DNA of 64,000 nucleotides from Centropus unirufus (lineage: Eukaryota > Chordata > Aves > Cuculiformes > Centropidae): the NCBI GenBank assembly GCA_013397695.1, contig VYZI01000053.1:1900174-1964173 (forward strand), written 5' to 3'. Made by a program: the position numbers and the translations under genes. Shown here in pieces: positions 1 to 14,700 of the stretch (positions are counted from its first letter, which is position 1; each line of letters begins with the position of its first letter). Below the pieces are notes generated by a model. The model saw only the letters and a program-made list of their open reading frames with translations, did no database searches and was not told where the DNA came from.

Positions 1-2547
1 GAAATGATGCATTGTAGCCAGCAGTGTACAGATGTGCTGAGAGAAATAGAGAAATGAAGCATTAATGCTACTATAACAGTGTCAAAACTATGATTTTTAT
101 CAACACAGGAATATTAAGTGTATTGATTCTGTATCAGGGACTGTCTCAGAGGGATTCATGGATTTTGGTATGACCAATCTAAGGCCTGACTAATGTTTGC
201 AGGCCAGGAAATATTCTTGTTTAGTTTCATTAACAAAGGCTTTCAACCATAAAACCATCCAGAACACAAAGCATTAAAGAATATTGTAATTATTAATTCA
301 CATTAAAATGTACAATTTCTGGTACATTTCTAACTGCTCCTGTACAAACGAGGTTGTCTGAACTTAAATTTATAAAAACACAGAAGAGAGAGTGGAGTAA
401 AGGGCAAGAATCTCCATCCTCGTCCTCCTGGTCACACTTCTGATGCAGCCCAGGATACGCTTGGCTTTCTGGGCTGCACACACCCATTGGTGGCTCACGC
501 TGAGCTTCTCCTCCACCAATACCACCAAGTCCTTCACTTCAGGGCTGCTCTCAATCCATTCTCTGCTGAGCCTGTATTTGTGCTTAGGATTGCCCCAACC
601 CAAGGACCTTGCACTTGGTCTTGTTGAACTTCAAGACAGTTGCTCAGGCTCAAGTCTGTCCAGGTCCCTCTGGATGGCATTCCTCCCCTCCAGCATGTTC
701 ACTGAGCCACACAGCTTGGTGTTGCCAGCCAACACGCTGAGGGTTCACTCAATCCCACTGCCCATGTTGAACACCAGTCCCCCCACCGACCCCTGAGGAA
801 TGCTGCTCAACACTGGTCTCCTCGTGGACATTGAGCCATTGACCATAACTCTCTGAGTGTGACCATCCAGGCAATTCCTTATCCACCAAGTGGTCCATCT
901 CTCTAATCCATGTTTCTCCAATTCAGTGGCAAGGATGTCATGTGGGAGAGTGCTGACTGCTTTACACAAGTCCAGGTAGGTGACACCAGTTGCTCCTCCC
1001 TCAGCCACTACCTCTGTAACCCTGTCCTAGAAGGCCACCAGTTTTGTCAGGCACGAATTTGCCCTCAGTGAAGCCATACTGGCTGTTACCAATCATCTCC
1101 TTAATTTTCCATGTGCCTTAGCATAGTTTCGAGGAGGATCTGCTCCACGATCTTCCTGGGCACAGAGATGGGACTGACTTGCCTGCAGTTCCCCTACAGG
1201 TCCTCCTTCCCACCCTTCTTCCCCCTTTCAGAAGTTTTATTTCCCCTATTTGCTTTCCCCTTCTCCAGTCAGTGCAAACGTCACCAGACTGGCATGACTT
1301 CTCATATATAATGGACAGTGATTCAGCGAATTCATCCACCAGTTCTCTCAGGACCCACGGATGAGTCGCACCAGATCCTCTGGCCCACACCTTGAGGTTC
1401 CTTAGATGGTCTTGCACCTGCTTGTCTCCTACAGCGGGCAGTTCTTTGCGCTCCTAGTCCCTGCCTTTGCCTTGGCCAGTGTGGCTCATACTCTTGCTGG
1501 TGAGGCAAAAAAGTCATTAAGTACCTCAAGCCTTCTCTGTATCCCAGACAATTAAGCCTCCCATTTCCTTCTGGAGAGGGCCCACATTTTCCCTAGTCTT
1601 CCCTCTATCACCAACACACCTGTAAAGCTTTTCTTGCTGCCCTTTGATGCCCCTGGCTAGATTTGACCTATCAGTGATTTAGCTTTCCTAACCTGATCCC
1701 TGGCTATGCAATTTCCCTGTATTCCTCCCAGGCTACCTGTTCTTCCTTCCATTCTCTGTAGGCTTCCTTTTTTCTGTTCAAATTGGTTCAGGAGCTCCTT
1801 GTTCAATCCATGCAGGCCTCCTGGTGCTTTTGGCTGACTTCTTTGTTTTTGGGATACATTGCTCCTGAGCTCAGAGGAGGTAATCCTTGAATATTAACCA
1901 GCTTGCTTGGGCTCCTCTTCCCTGAAGGGCTTTATCCCATGGTACTCTACCAAGCAGATCCCTGAAGAGGCCAAAGCCTGCCATCCTGAAGTCCAGAGTA
2001 GTGATAATACATATTACTGAATACCAAACCCCTTCAAAATTCAACTACATCAATCCTGAAATCTTATGAGCATAAAAATGTGCATTCCAACCTACAAATC
2101 TAGGACAAGACACTGGTTTCTACTTTTCCAAGTTCTCATTCCATAGTGGAACTGGAACATAACAGCCAATTCCTTCTCTCCAAAAATTCTTCTATCATAA
2201 AACAGTGCAACAAATTTTGTGTAGGCAGAAAGTGTCACAGCTCAGTGAAAAGTACGCAATCCCTTAAAGCCTGTAATAGTATTTCACTTCGTTCTTTGCA
2301 ACCTATGTTCATAAAGATTGGAGATTTTGCTTTGTGCCTGCAGAGTGCAACCAGTTCAGTTTCTAAAAAGCAGTTCAAAATAAAGGGTACCTATGTTGCT
2401 TGAAAAGTGTTTCTAAGGTTTCAGAGTAAAGGTTAACTTGGAAGTCGTAAAACCCTAACAGGATTTATTGCTACAGCCCTTTCTAAAAGCAGGTCTACTG
2501 CAAGTTTGTTTATTGCTTTTTCCCTGCAGTTGAAGGAAAAAAATTAC
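1..2547 (-). other. GLUD1 intron 6 (partial)
   Basis: This is the part of GLUD1 intron 6 inside the window. Most of it is a CR1 LINE copy (378-2010). Positions 1-377 and 2011-2547 hold only AT-rich unique sequence plus the GTAATT donor and a T-rich start of the intron. I found no exon 7 here. Confidence 0.8.
378..2010 (-). mobile_element. CR1 LINE fragment with decayed reverse transcriptase
   Basis: Read on the minus strand this is a CR1 non-LTR retrotransposon covering much of the ORF2 reverse transcriptase and downstream sequence. Recognisable peptides are VTYLDLCKAVSTLPHDILA, WWIRNCLDGHTQRVMVNGS and PQGSVGGLVFN (1008-745), and upstream KLLKGGRRVGRRTCRGTAGK (about 1250-1190). It is broken into several frames by stops and frameshifts. 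The usual ADD catalytic motif before the TKL peptide reads AGN (about positions 700-740), so the enzyme would be dead. No target-site duplication could be defined. Confidence 0.9.
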
Positions 2548-2727
2548 CTGAACAGCAAATGTTTTGTCCCCAAATCCGGGAGTCATTCCCAATATACTCA
2601 TATACGATGCTTCATTGATGAAATTTTCAATTCCATGGAAGACGCCACGACCAGTTGCAGATATACGCCCATGGATTCCACCCTGGCTGATGGGTTTACC
2701 AGTAACACATGCATGTGCATTAATATC
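2548..2727 (-). CDS. GLUD1: GLUD1 exon 6
   Basis: This 180-nt exon (60 codons, phase 0 at both ends) runs from TTGCAG| to TTCAG|GTAATT. It encodes DINAHACVTGKPISQGG, GIHGRISATGRG and GMTPGFGDKTFAVQ, leading into the NAD-binding domain. The next exon (GFGNVG... in homologues) is not found between here and position 1. Confidence 0.97.
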
Positions 2728-5700
2728 CTGCAAAACAGGGAAGGACTGGTGAGCTACGGCATGAATCAAAGAACAGCCGGAACAAGCAGTTTTGTACACT
2801 TTAGAGATAATGGAAAATCGGAATCTTGAGAGTCAGAACACAATATACTTTATTTACATGGAGTCTGTAAAGATTATTTCCTTCCTGAGGTTGTGTAAAT
2901 TGCCCCTCCGAAGTGCTCTACTGGATGATGAAGGGCACTGCAATGCTTCATACTGTGGGATTTCTTTTATGCTGCATTAAAGTGTACATGAATGTCAGTC
3001 TGTGGTTCAATCTGGGGACATTTCTGTTGTGCTGTTAGGAAAGAGCGAGCCTTTGACAAAACCAAAGATCTTTGAGAGATTTGTTTTTCAAATTTAGCTC
3101 ACGTTGCAGCCATAATTTCCATCACTATTCTAGACATTTTACTCTTGTAAAGGGCACAGCTATATTCTTGGCCTGGTCATGGCTGAAGTTGTCTGGTCAG
3201 TGTTCCTTTATACTGAACAGGTATTTGGAAACAACAACACAGGCCTAATACCTTCTTCTTGTCAGAATACCAGGAGGTTTGATCTCAGAGGAAAATCTAC
3301 AGCACGAAGATTCTATGAGACAAGCTAGAGAAGTACTACCGTTATTCAGAAAAGCAATACATACCATTAAGTCTATCATTAATCTGGTAGTAATAAAATA
3401 AGTTTTCCATATGCCAGGCAGCCAGCCAAGATAGAACAGACTATTCAAAAACAAAGCTATTTTTTTTTCTCCAATTGAAATTAATAAGTTGGAAACATTT
3501 CTTCCAGACTAGACACTGTTTGGGTCTCCCTGTCCTGTCACCACAGGTTCCCATGCTCCCCACACCCTGGGAGCACAGTCACACAGTGGCTTGGCAACCA
3601 ACACAAGAGGAGAGATGAAAGGGAATCCATTGAAATAAGTCTGCCAGCAGCCGGATGGGTTTCCATTCCAACAGCCACATATTCACTGGGAGGCTCCCTC
3701 CTCTCCATCACTTGTGCCAAATGAATTTGCATGCCTGTGGCGTGAGTGCAAGATGCTTGGTGAGAGGAAGGAAAGGAACAGACAAAAGCAAGTGGGGACA
3801 GAATGGCAGATGACAACTAGAGCCATAATGGGAACAAAAACCAATTTATTGTTGGGAAGTGATAGCAAGTTAACCATATAAAGACAAAGACAACCCCTCC
3901 TTAGAAACAATGCAGGTGGATGCTGGCCTTGCCACAATGTTCCTAATTCAGTTTCCCAAAAATATAGCTGCGTTGCTCTCATTAAGCTGTATGCTCCCTT
4001 TGGTGGCACATCGACTATCAACAAGATCCTGTTGATAGTTGCCGTTTTCTTTAGGACCAAACTTGCCCTGGTGTTTTGAAGTATTTTTATGTTTTCATGC
4101 TGTTTCAGATTGAGCCTTTGTATATTCACCCAGGAGATAGTATGTTTTACAAATACTTGAAGAAATACAGCCTCCCACCCCCATACAAAATGTATTTATT
4201 AAAGGCCTTGCACGTGTCCCAAAAGACAGTTGGATGTGCCAGGAAGTACAGATGAGTGGAAAGGATGGATTTAATAAAAAACTTTAGCCATATATAAACC
4301 ACTGATCCAGCAACTTAAGATGGATTTTCTGGAACAGTTAACTTGGTAGTTATTAAAGACTTGCATGGTTTGGCAAAAAAATAGAGCATGAAGTGAGAGC
4401 AGGTCCAGGTCTTCTTAAAGTCACATATGCAAACCACGGTTGATGTCAAAGTCCTAAAAACCTTGTGTTTAAGTCAACCAAAAAAAGAAAGACCAGATCT
4501 TTTAATGAGGAGCTTGTAAAATGCCTTATGGCTAGTGCTAAAAGGCTTTTGCGTTAGTACTAAGTCTATGAACTGAGTTGGCAAAGTTCAGATGCTGAGG
4601 TTTCTGCTCATTTCTTAACCCCTTTCCACACTGCAACTATGTTCTGCTTGCCTCTCCAGCTTCCTGGCTCTCTGTTAGGTTTCAAGTAGTCTTCCCCTAT
4701 CTGTTCCTACCTATCACATGGGTTTTCCTTTCCACTTCAAGCTCCCTGAACACATCTGCATGCAGCCACACTCATCCCTCAGGTCTGCAGATTTATCCGG
4801 CAGATCCCTCTCACCAGAGATGTCTTTGCACTCAGCTGAACACCGACCCTCGTACAGCATCCAGCTGGTTCTGAATTATGGTTAGATTCACTTTGTTCAA
4901 TGGCCTTTTTCTGCTCTTGGTTCACCTGCCTCCTTCCACCACGTTCACTTGCACATATTTGGTATTCCTCAGTCACTTTTCTTTTTGTTCTTGGTGTCTC
5001 AAACAGACAGATATCTGAAACACCTTCCTCTACAAACCAGTTTTGATAGGTTAGTCCTCTTTTTACAGCCTTGTCAGAGTTCTTGCCTTCTTCCTCTATA
5101 CCTGGCCATTCTCCACAGTAGATCCCAAGTCCCACTCTGGCTACCATCCTCTCTTCCATGTACAAATCACTAAGAATTACATAAACCATTATTTTTCCTT
5201 ATTTCAATTCTTTACGTTTTCAGAACAATGTACCTAAATCAGAAGTGCACCTAAATTGGAAAAATGCACCCAAAATGTACATAAAACTCCAGGGGTTTTA
5301 TTCCTCAAGAAGAGACACTGCCATGCAGAGAAAATAGAGGAAAAAAAGCTGTTGTAGCATAATTTTGGAAGGTGTCCCTGTGACTGCAGGAGAGTTGGAA
5401 CTAGATGATCTTTAAGATACTTTCTGAACCAAACCATCTATGACTTTAACTCAAGCAGTATTTGTATCCTCAGCAGTTATTCTTCTTTTGTCACTGAAGT
5501 GTGTGTGTACTTAGGACTACACCACAAGTAGAGAAGACAAAGCAGAAAGAATGAGAAATTCAGCCATTTAAAAATCTCCTGTATCAGTGTTTAGTTTTCC
5601 ACCTATTAAAAAACAGAAAAGCTTATAAAAACTTAAAAAAAAGTATAAAACTGTATACGAACTACTAACAAAGACGAAAATCTTAAGGCAGGTTACGTGC

Positions 5701-8700
5701 TGCGAGGCTGCTGTGTCAGTTGTAATAACAATACTGTTGTATCACAGTGAAATATGAATTTTAGTACAATGAGTTAAATGTTAAAATGCTTTGAGGCATT
5801 AGTTTTCTTAAACGTTGGAATTTTGAGTTATGACTGAAGGAGCAAATTGCCTCTCTGCATGTCAAAGTCTTTTTGAAGTCATAATTTTGGCTTTTTATCA
5901 GGTTTAAAATATTTACATTTACATGCATGAATAGTAATGAGCAAGTAATGCTTTACAGTGACATCCCCGTCTAACAGTTCTGTGTAAAAGTGATTTAACT
6001 CAACTAATCAGCATGCCACAGCCTATTCCTCAAGCATTCCTTTCTTCTCCCCCATAAGATGCCTTAGGTTGTATTTCAGATGTAGAATAAGCTGTGCCAC
6101 CCCATCGTCCTATTGGTAAAACCATCAGGCAGCACATAAGTATCCTGGCAAAAGGCTCTCTTAGGAAAGCCAGGCACATCTTGAACAGACAACGCCAGAG
6201 ACTTGTGCTGGGGGGCTCTAATGCCTTATTAGTGGGAGCTCCCAGCCTGCTGTACTTCCGAGTTTGGAAGGGACTGCAGAAGGTGAAAAGAAAGTCTTTT
6301 CAATTCCAGGGGAGCTGGGAGAGGCAAACATGCAATAGCATATTGACACACTGATATGAAACTATGGCAAGACTCCTCAGCAAAGGATGACGTGCTGGAG
6401 TAGGAGAAACATCTGAAACAGAAGCTAGGAAATTTGGATAGTACAGCCAGTAGGGCCTTAAGAAAAGAATTTGTCCGTAATTCACTTTTCTTGTCAAAAG
6501 CATACAGCAAAAGTGCTTGGTCAACAGTCAGGGTTTTAGTACAGCCAAACCAGGTGCAAGTAACCCCAGCAATATAACAACAAAGGCCAAATTAAGGGGT
6601 TTAGATTTTTAAAACCTATTTTATTGCCTTCTGTGCAAGAAATATGCCATTGTCCTTTTGTTTTACATTTTGGATAATTTGGTCAAGTCCACACTTGCTA
6701 CTTTTAGAGGATCACAAAGAAATTTTACAGGTTGGACCACAGCATACATGGTCTCTTGAACATACAATAACACGATAATTTATTTATTAACGCTTGTAAA
6801 TTCAGTAGTATAAAATGAAAATATTTCAGCACTTTAAGACTATACCAAGTGTTACGGACCAACACTTTCACAGATTTAAATTAATAATTATAGCACTAAT
6901 AAAAAACAGAGGGAGATGGTAGAACTAGAACCCTACTAGACTATGACACCTTTACAAACACATTTTCTTCTTGCTGAGGAGTTGCAATCAGTATTGTATC
7001 AGTAATTTAAGCCTAGTATATATAAAAAAAAACAACCTTAAAGCTGTCTTTCCTGGTAATAAGTTTCTAGACAAAAAGCCTCTGTTCAAAACTCACATAG
7101 TGTCCTATGGTATTGGCATAGGTGTCAGCGATCCAGGACATCTCCCTCTCTCCTGTGCTCATGTCAGGAGCAGGCACATCAATACCAGGTCCTGTTGGCA
7201 ACAGTTGAAAAGAGCTTTTAAGGATCAAACATGACGAGTTATCTTATGCCGTTATTCCCTTGGGAACTCCGCAGGGCTTGGCAAAGAACTGTTTTCCTGT
7301 TTAATCCTCAGTTAGTAACAATTGATCCTTCTGGATACAATTCACTTTTAGATGCTGTGTCACACGTTTGTGCAACACTGTCAACCTCCAACACAAGCCA
7401 TTCAGTGAAATGAAGGGAAGTTTGTCAATAAAAAGCATAAGATAATGCATCAAAAGCCTTTTATTTGTTGACAATCACTGCTGTATCACCAGGAAAGGCA
7501 CTACCTAGGTGTTATTTCTATACACCATGAGGGTAACTGGAGTTTTTTGCCTTAGTATTTCCTTTCTCTTCGTGGGCGAGTATGAAAATAGAAGAGAGGC
7601 TGTTCATAGTCACTGCATGGTAACACAAACATATGGTTTTACTGCTCACTTCTAGAAAGTGATGGTTACATCTTGCTTGGTGAAAGACATTTTTGAAAAC
7701 TTTCACACATCTCTTGTTTAAAAAGAAATTCTGTCCGTTTTTACTAGTTAACTAAAAATAGCATTTGTCCAAGCTATTTTAAGATCAGAGGGACTGCCTC
7801 AGCAGATTTTAAAGGCAACTCTGCCTTTACCAACTTATTATTATCGTAATTATTTTTAAAAGTCTGAGAATGCCACATAGCACCAACCATAGTGGCAAAG
7901 GCGACGACAACTTCAATCAAATCATTCTAATTGCCAGTGGGTTAATGATCGCTATAGCTGGTGTGGTGTATAGTTACACGTGACTAGGGTAATACATCAA
8001 TAACTGTGTTTACACAGACGCCTAATCTAGATGAGAAACACTCTGGCTGGAAGAGCAGATGACAAACACTCTGGCTGAAGAGCAAGAAAATGCAGATAAA
8101 TGGATACACATTCCCGGGGGCAGTTAGACATCAGAAACACATGACAGACCTTTAACTCGTTATGTGTCCTATTATTCCCCTGAAGAAACTCCTCCAGATA
8201 AAGAACCTCCATTTAATTACATGTTGAGCTAGTAACATCCAGCCTTCTCCAGAGGAGACTTCCAGACAGTAACCTCCCAAATCAACTCAGGGTTGGGAGT
8301 CTTTATGAAACCCCTGCTAACATTACAGAAGCTGAGGTTCTGGTACAACAGACACCTAGGCTGCTCTTGCAGCTTGTGGTTGCCATGGGTGAAGCCATTA
8401 ACTTTGTCTAGGTGGATCTGCTATTTCCTTCCTGTTTCCTCAGATATCTGCCAAAAGCCTCAACTGAGGCTGCAGGAAATAGCAACTGTGAAGAGTTTGA
8501 TATTAGAGATTAAAATTGCAACTAAAGCCACAATTACAAGCTACCTCTAAGAGAAGTGTGATTCCTTTTGGATCCTGTGAGCTCAGCTTTTGTGGCTTTT
8601 CATAGCCCAAGGGACACCAGAAAAAAAGGTAAGACAGTCCCCTTCACGATGCACTTGGATGCAGTGACTCAATTCCTCATGGTTCTTTGTTGGAAATTCT

Positions 8701-11700
8701 ATGCCCAAATTATTTACAGCTCTCAAAAATATGGTAATGTAAGGATACAACTTAGTGGATCCTGCTGATGCGCAATAAATCACTCCTAAACTTTAAGAGT
8801 AAAATCACAATACATACCAATAAAGCCCTTTTTTGCCAGCTCCATGGTAAACCTTCTTGTGATCTTCTCCAATTCATTGTCCTACAGAGGAAACAACAAA
8901 TATAATAAGAAATCATTAGTGCTTATGAATATTTGCTAGAGCTTATGCCCTAGGATAAAGAGATGGCCTTTTCTTTTAGAAGAAGGACGATTCATGTATT
9001 TATATTATATGCTCCTCCTCAAGAGGCCCTTGGTATTCAGACCGCACAAGGAATCCCTTGGCTTTCCTTCCATACATTCTGATCTGCAGTAAGTCAGGAG
9101 TGTGGCACAGGGAGAACCTGTGCTCTGCTTGTAGCAGAGATTTCCAGCAAACACATCCGATATCCTACGTGACAGATTTATAATCGGCAATAGCTGCCTT
9201 GTCAGTTGAATGATCAACACAGCAGAATGACTTCACACAAATCCTTACAGGAGTTTCAAGCTTAGAATATCTGTTACGTATTCTAGTTTTCCTTTCTGTA
9301 CAAGTTATTTTAATTAGGGCAAGAAGACAAGCCTGCAGTAAACTTCTTCTAAGCCATGTTAGTTATTATTCACACTGGAACACCGCATGGAAAGGTTTAA
9401 TGGAGCATAAAACTATTTGCCAAAATAAATAAAAATATTAACTTTTTTTCAAAGAGTAATTTAAGCCTTTATTAACAGTATCAACTAGAAAAATAAATCA
9501 GGTTCCAAATTACTTGTAGTCTCCTGACTTTAAGAAAAAAAGTAATAAATTAAATACTTGAATAGATTGACTATTTCACCTCTGAAACACAGACCTTTTA
9601 AAAATCATTTTCCCAGCTATTGCAGGCACAAGCTATATTCAGCCTTTACAGAGGCTGAAGTGCCAGGAAGGTTTAAGTAATCAATAATGCCCTTAAAAGA
9701 GCTTTTTTTAACTGGCTGGCTTCAGTACTGCAAATGACCAAATTTTTATCTATGATTAAGCTTACTGTGTAGTTCTTGGGATTGATCTTGACACCAGCCT
9801 TTGCCCCACCAAATGGCACATCTACAAGAATGCAAAGGAAAATCATTTTACTTTTTCAACAATTAAGGCGGAACACATCAGTAATACGCACAAGTAATTT
9901 TATCTTTGGTTTTAGCAGTGAACTTGGTTTTGCCACAGTTATGGCTGCAAGGGAAAACCATAATCTTGTCTAGGTACTCCTCTAAAAATAAGAATCCTTC
10001 AAGGGCAGCTTGAAAATGGTCTCTGAAACTCAGAAGTTCATTATTTAGATTTTTCAAGCTCTGATATTCAGGCTTTTTAGAAACAATAGGTTTTACAGTT
10101 TACCTTTTAGTGTTTTAGCTCAAAAAGTTTATTTTGCAAGTCTTAAGTGACATCTCTCTCTGTATGTATTTAGAAAGTATTTTGTTTTCTCATACATGAT
10201 GAGCAGATTCTCTCCAAACTCCCCTACAATTTAGCAGCCATGTATGAATTATACTTCATTATAACACATAAAGGAATTTTATACCTCTCCACAGCTTCCC
10301 TGCCTGAATCCTCTACAGCCTCCATCTGTTCCCCCTAAAATTAGCCCCCTTCTAATCCAAGGTTGTCATACTTGGATTTGAGTTCAAGAGGTAGTACTTT
10401 TATGGGAAGGGGTAGCTAGAAGAATTCAGACTTTTCAAATGTAAATGCAATTTTATTACAGCATCTACAGTTACAGCAGAGGGAAGACGTACTACTATTT
10501 TGTCACTATATATTTTTCCCCATCTTGCTGTGTATTTTAGCTAGAGATCAATGTCTAAAACTTAATCTAATCCTTTAGATCCTGGGTTGATTGGCATTTT
10601 TTTTTGCTGTAAATTACATCAGTACTGGTTGAAATTAAAGATTGTAACCTCGCTTGAAAAATTATCACTTACCAACCACAGCACATTTGTATGTCATTAG
10701 AGATGCTAAGGCTTTGACTTCATCCACACTAACATCCAAACTGTAACGAATACCTGCAGAAGACAATAAAAGGAATTCACTGAACAACCTCATAGGCATA
10801 AGCTGGAAAGGCTACTTCTACAGCCATGTATAACACACAGGTATGCAATTTATCAGCTTACTTGCTTCAATGCTTAAAGAACAGTTCCCCATTCTCCTAC
10901 TTAAAAATCTATCTGAGCAGAAATTAAAGACTTCAGTAATCCTCTGTTAAGTAGTTTAATAGCAATACTCAACTTTGGAACAAAAGTAAATACTTCTTGA
11001 GAGGAAGATGAGCCAAGCTGAAAAGTAACTCGGAGCAGTTTTCAAGAGGCTGGTAAAGTTCAGCAGCATTCCGTAAGGTCCTCAGCTTTGCACTTCTTTC
11101 ATTGTCTTAACAAGCTGAACTTTATTCCTGAGCTTAGCTTATCCGTACAGGTTACAACCATAATCTCTTCACTGCAGTAACGCAAGCTCCTGTGAAGTTA
11201 CGAGCCTTGCAATATGTTGGCTGTGGTCCAACAAAACCTGCGTAGCTTCAGGGCTCCGTACTGCCAGGCACAGCCACAGAACAGAAAGCAGCAAACCACT
11301 CTGTTAATTTAAAATCTAAATTTAAATTAATTGTTCAAGCCATTTTGATAGAATAACTCTTCCCCAGCAAGCATGTGCAACCAGGCCACCCAACCCCACC
11401 CGTGTGGGTGCCAGCCCACGCCTGCATTCCCTATTCCGAGTCATACAGCAGAACCACAAGCGTGTGCTGACAAATGGTCCAGAGGAGAATTCAAGTTGCT
11501 GTCGTCTGATAGCAGCCTGGGTGCAAAACAGGTGAGCCCAGCTTTCAAGGCAGTTCAAAACTGAGCGGAAGGCAATTACACAAAGGTAGGGAGATGCATC
11601 ACCTGCCTGACTCTTACCAGTCTTCTACAGAATGGGTTGTAGCTGTCCAATAAATTGATGGAAATCAAAATTAAAATGCATGTATTCGGAAGGTAGTTCT

Positions 11701-14700
11701 AGAGTGAAAGTATTTTTAAGCACATTGATAAGGCCCACGTACAGAACTAGAGCAGGCCAAACACCATGTTTAAGAGCAGGCCCCATGGGGCCACAGCCAG
11801 AACCCTACATACATCAACTCTCCAAGCTTCTACATCACTGAGGTATAACAGAGCCATGAAGAATTTGTTATCCCCACCACTACTCCCCAAATCCTTGGCT
11901 GTAGCCTATGCCGATCTGCATGGTGGTTTGTACCAGGTACAGAGTGTCCTTTAGATGCATGGCAAGGCACCCCCAAACTCCTATTATGCACAGAGAAGGC
12001 CATATTCAGGTCCTCGTGAGTGAAAAAAGGCCAACATCCATTATCCAAACTAAAGCACTGTGCTGCTATGGAAGCCATCCCTGAATGCTCTGGAAACAAT
12101 CCCAGTTTCAAAGGAACTGCGAGCTGCTCAAATAAAGCTGAGGGCCAAGTGCTGCTTTCTTTTGTGAATTCAATCAGTGAAAGAAAGCCCCAGGCCTCTG
12201 CAGAGCTGAATTTAAATTTAGTGTCGTCCATGGGGGAAGGGTGGTCTCAAACAGCAAACTGGTTTCTGACGTGGGAAGCTGCTCAGGTCCCGAATGTGAG
12301 TGGAATCTATCAGACCAAAGCCACAATGTGCATGTTCTACACCCCTTCCTTGGCCCTTCAGAGGGGTGTTTATCCTCCTGTGAAGCCCTGAGCAAGAACA
12401 AACACAGCCCATGGCACTGACTGTCCTGCCTGGGGACACGGTTCCCTCCCAGCTGAGCAGGCACTCTGGGACAGGTCTCACTTGAGCACTGCCAGCCAAG
12501 TCTGAAGTTACAAACTCTGCTGAGCAGAGATGAACTCTGTCCCTCGCACCCCGGCTGAACTAGGGCACTGTGTATTTACTCAGCCCATATATTTATTCAA
12601 ACTCCAAGCTGCACACGCAAAGCGGCTTTGCTCTAACTCTGCTCCCATGGCACACAAAACGCTGTTTATTCATACGTGGAAAGCAGCAAGAGGCTGAAAA
12701 GCTCGGGATAGCTGTTCTGTACAGGTTTACCAGGGAAGCAAAATACAAAGGGAGACCCCTTTGGCACATCATAGGGCAGATGGGATCTGAAAAGGTGAAC
12801 AAGCAGCAGTTTAACTGGAAGACTCAAACACATGCAGAACAATTACACCTCCATTTTCTTTGTGTTACAAGTCAAGGATCATTAAAAAATTACATTTTCA
12901 TACCAAGGGAAACAGGGAAAAAGCCCCAAGACTACGAAAGCAGTGAAAGGCTTTCAGCCGAGATGCCTGTTTGTCACCCATGTACACATACCAGAGCAGG
13001 GAAAAGTTTCGACTTGAGGCCAAAACTGTCCTTTTTTTGGACAAGTTCATATTTTGGAGCAAGTTTTAACTTCTTTAGCTTTTTCAACAGTTTTCATTTC
13101 AATGGCTTGTCTGCTGGCTCTATCTTCAGAGGCGGGAGACATTTGGAGTTGTGCTGACTTCCCCAGCTACTCCTCTCCAGTTAATCTGCTGAAAGCTTCC
13201 ACTGCAGCATCAGGCATAATTCAGGGTGTGCATTCCAGGTAACCGGACAGGTGTGATGATTCCACCCCCCTTCTGCAGCATGAGCAGATAACACTTCAGA
13301 CGTGCTAACATTCCATTCCTTTTCACAATCTGGCCAGCTACTGTTTTCCAGGAATTGTCATTACTCCCCAGGAGTCCCATCTCTGGACAGGGCAGTTATT
13401 TGTGCTAAGCTGTTAGGACTGATGAGAAGCAGGCATCTGAGAAGGCTGCACATTCCATCTGCCAGGGGATGCACAAAGATAAAAGACTTAATTTCTTTTC
13501 TATTTGGACATCAGTGAAATTTGGTTTGACAGCTTCCTAACTTGGCAGGAGCATGGCCATGCGTTTGCAGGGCTCTTCTGGCAGTGTTACTATGCATTCA
13601 ATAGCCTGAGTCTAAAAATGGCCTCCATACACAGACAAAATACTGGTGGTTTGGTTTTTTTAAAGATTCTTAATACAGAGCAAATAGAAGTCACTGCTAT
13701 GCAGCAAGATTATGATTTTTTTTAAGCCCTGGCAAGTCCCACGCAGCCAGTCTCTGGAAACTTGTGACTTACAGCAAACCAGCTACAAAAAACAGTTTGA
13801 AGAAAGCCTCAAGTTCCAGTATGACTCACTGCCATGGAAAATACTTTTCACTGGAAAACACAGAAAATCTTGTTTGAGTTGAAAATTCTCTTTCCTTGCC
13901 ACGCCCCAAGAAGTTAAACAGCATGCCGAGAGAGACTGTGTTTATCTATGCACAAGACCTGCTAGACAGGAAATGTTTTCATGTTAATTCTGTTTCATGA
14001 CTGCTCAGCCATCAAGGCTTTATCCTCACATCGCAGCATCTATGCTTTTAGAACTCTATTATGATCTGTGTTTTGGAGATGATATACTTCACCTAGCTTC
14101 CTCTTGCACGGAGGCAAATAATGGCTTTGGCCAAAGTAAAATGTGCTCATGATTTAAACTTCTTGGGTAGATGCTATGGATTAACTTTCACTTTTCCAAA
14201 GGAAGGTAGCAAAGCAGTATTTTTTAAATAAACGTCTAAGTAGTAATTATCAGTAAGACTGTATTTTAGCTTCTATAATAACTGCAGTCAGTTATTTTAA
14301 TCAGCAGGTTCGTACTAAGTGTGCTAACAGGCACCTAACAAAGATCTTGGCTTCAAGGAGAATTGGTTCCACGTGCCACTAGATTTTACCTTGCAGAGAT
14401 TTCAGGATGGTCCATCACATTCAGTGGGTTTCTTGTGCTCCCTTAGAACACATGGAGAACAGAACCACCAGCATTTTCAAGGATGACTACTGCCTTTCCA
14501 GTATACCTCAAAAAATATCTATATTTAGTAAAGTCAGTGTGATTATTTCCTGATTTTCTAGAGCGGTCATCTTACACCATAGTATCTGCTGTGGCTGCAC
14601 CACTAAGGAGCATGAAGTATTCAAAGAGAAGTCTCAAAACTAAACAGTTGCCATAGTAGCAGTTCCGCCCAAAACACTCAGTAAACTACTCCTCCTGCAC

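Larger units (their letters stand above)
7192..10672 (-). other. GLUD1 introns 4, 3 and 2
   Basis: Intron 4 is 7192-8817, intron 3 is 8882-9765 and intron 2 is 9822-10672, interrupted by exons 4 and 3. They are AT-rich, and I see no repeat or additional gene in them. Confidence 0.75.

Noticed and set aside
443..796. 117-codon plus-strand ORF near the left edge
   Set aside because: Antisense reading of the CR1 element.
3683..4129. 148-codon minus-strand ORF in GLUD1 intron 5
   Set aside because: No similarity to known families and no plausible splice links; treated as chance.
12570..13157. 195-codon plus-strand ORF in GLUD1 intron 1
   Set aside because: No recognisable domain, no splice context, composition like surrounding intron, antisense to GLUD1; most likely a chance ORF.
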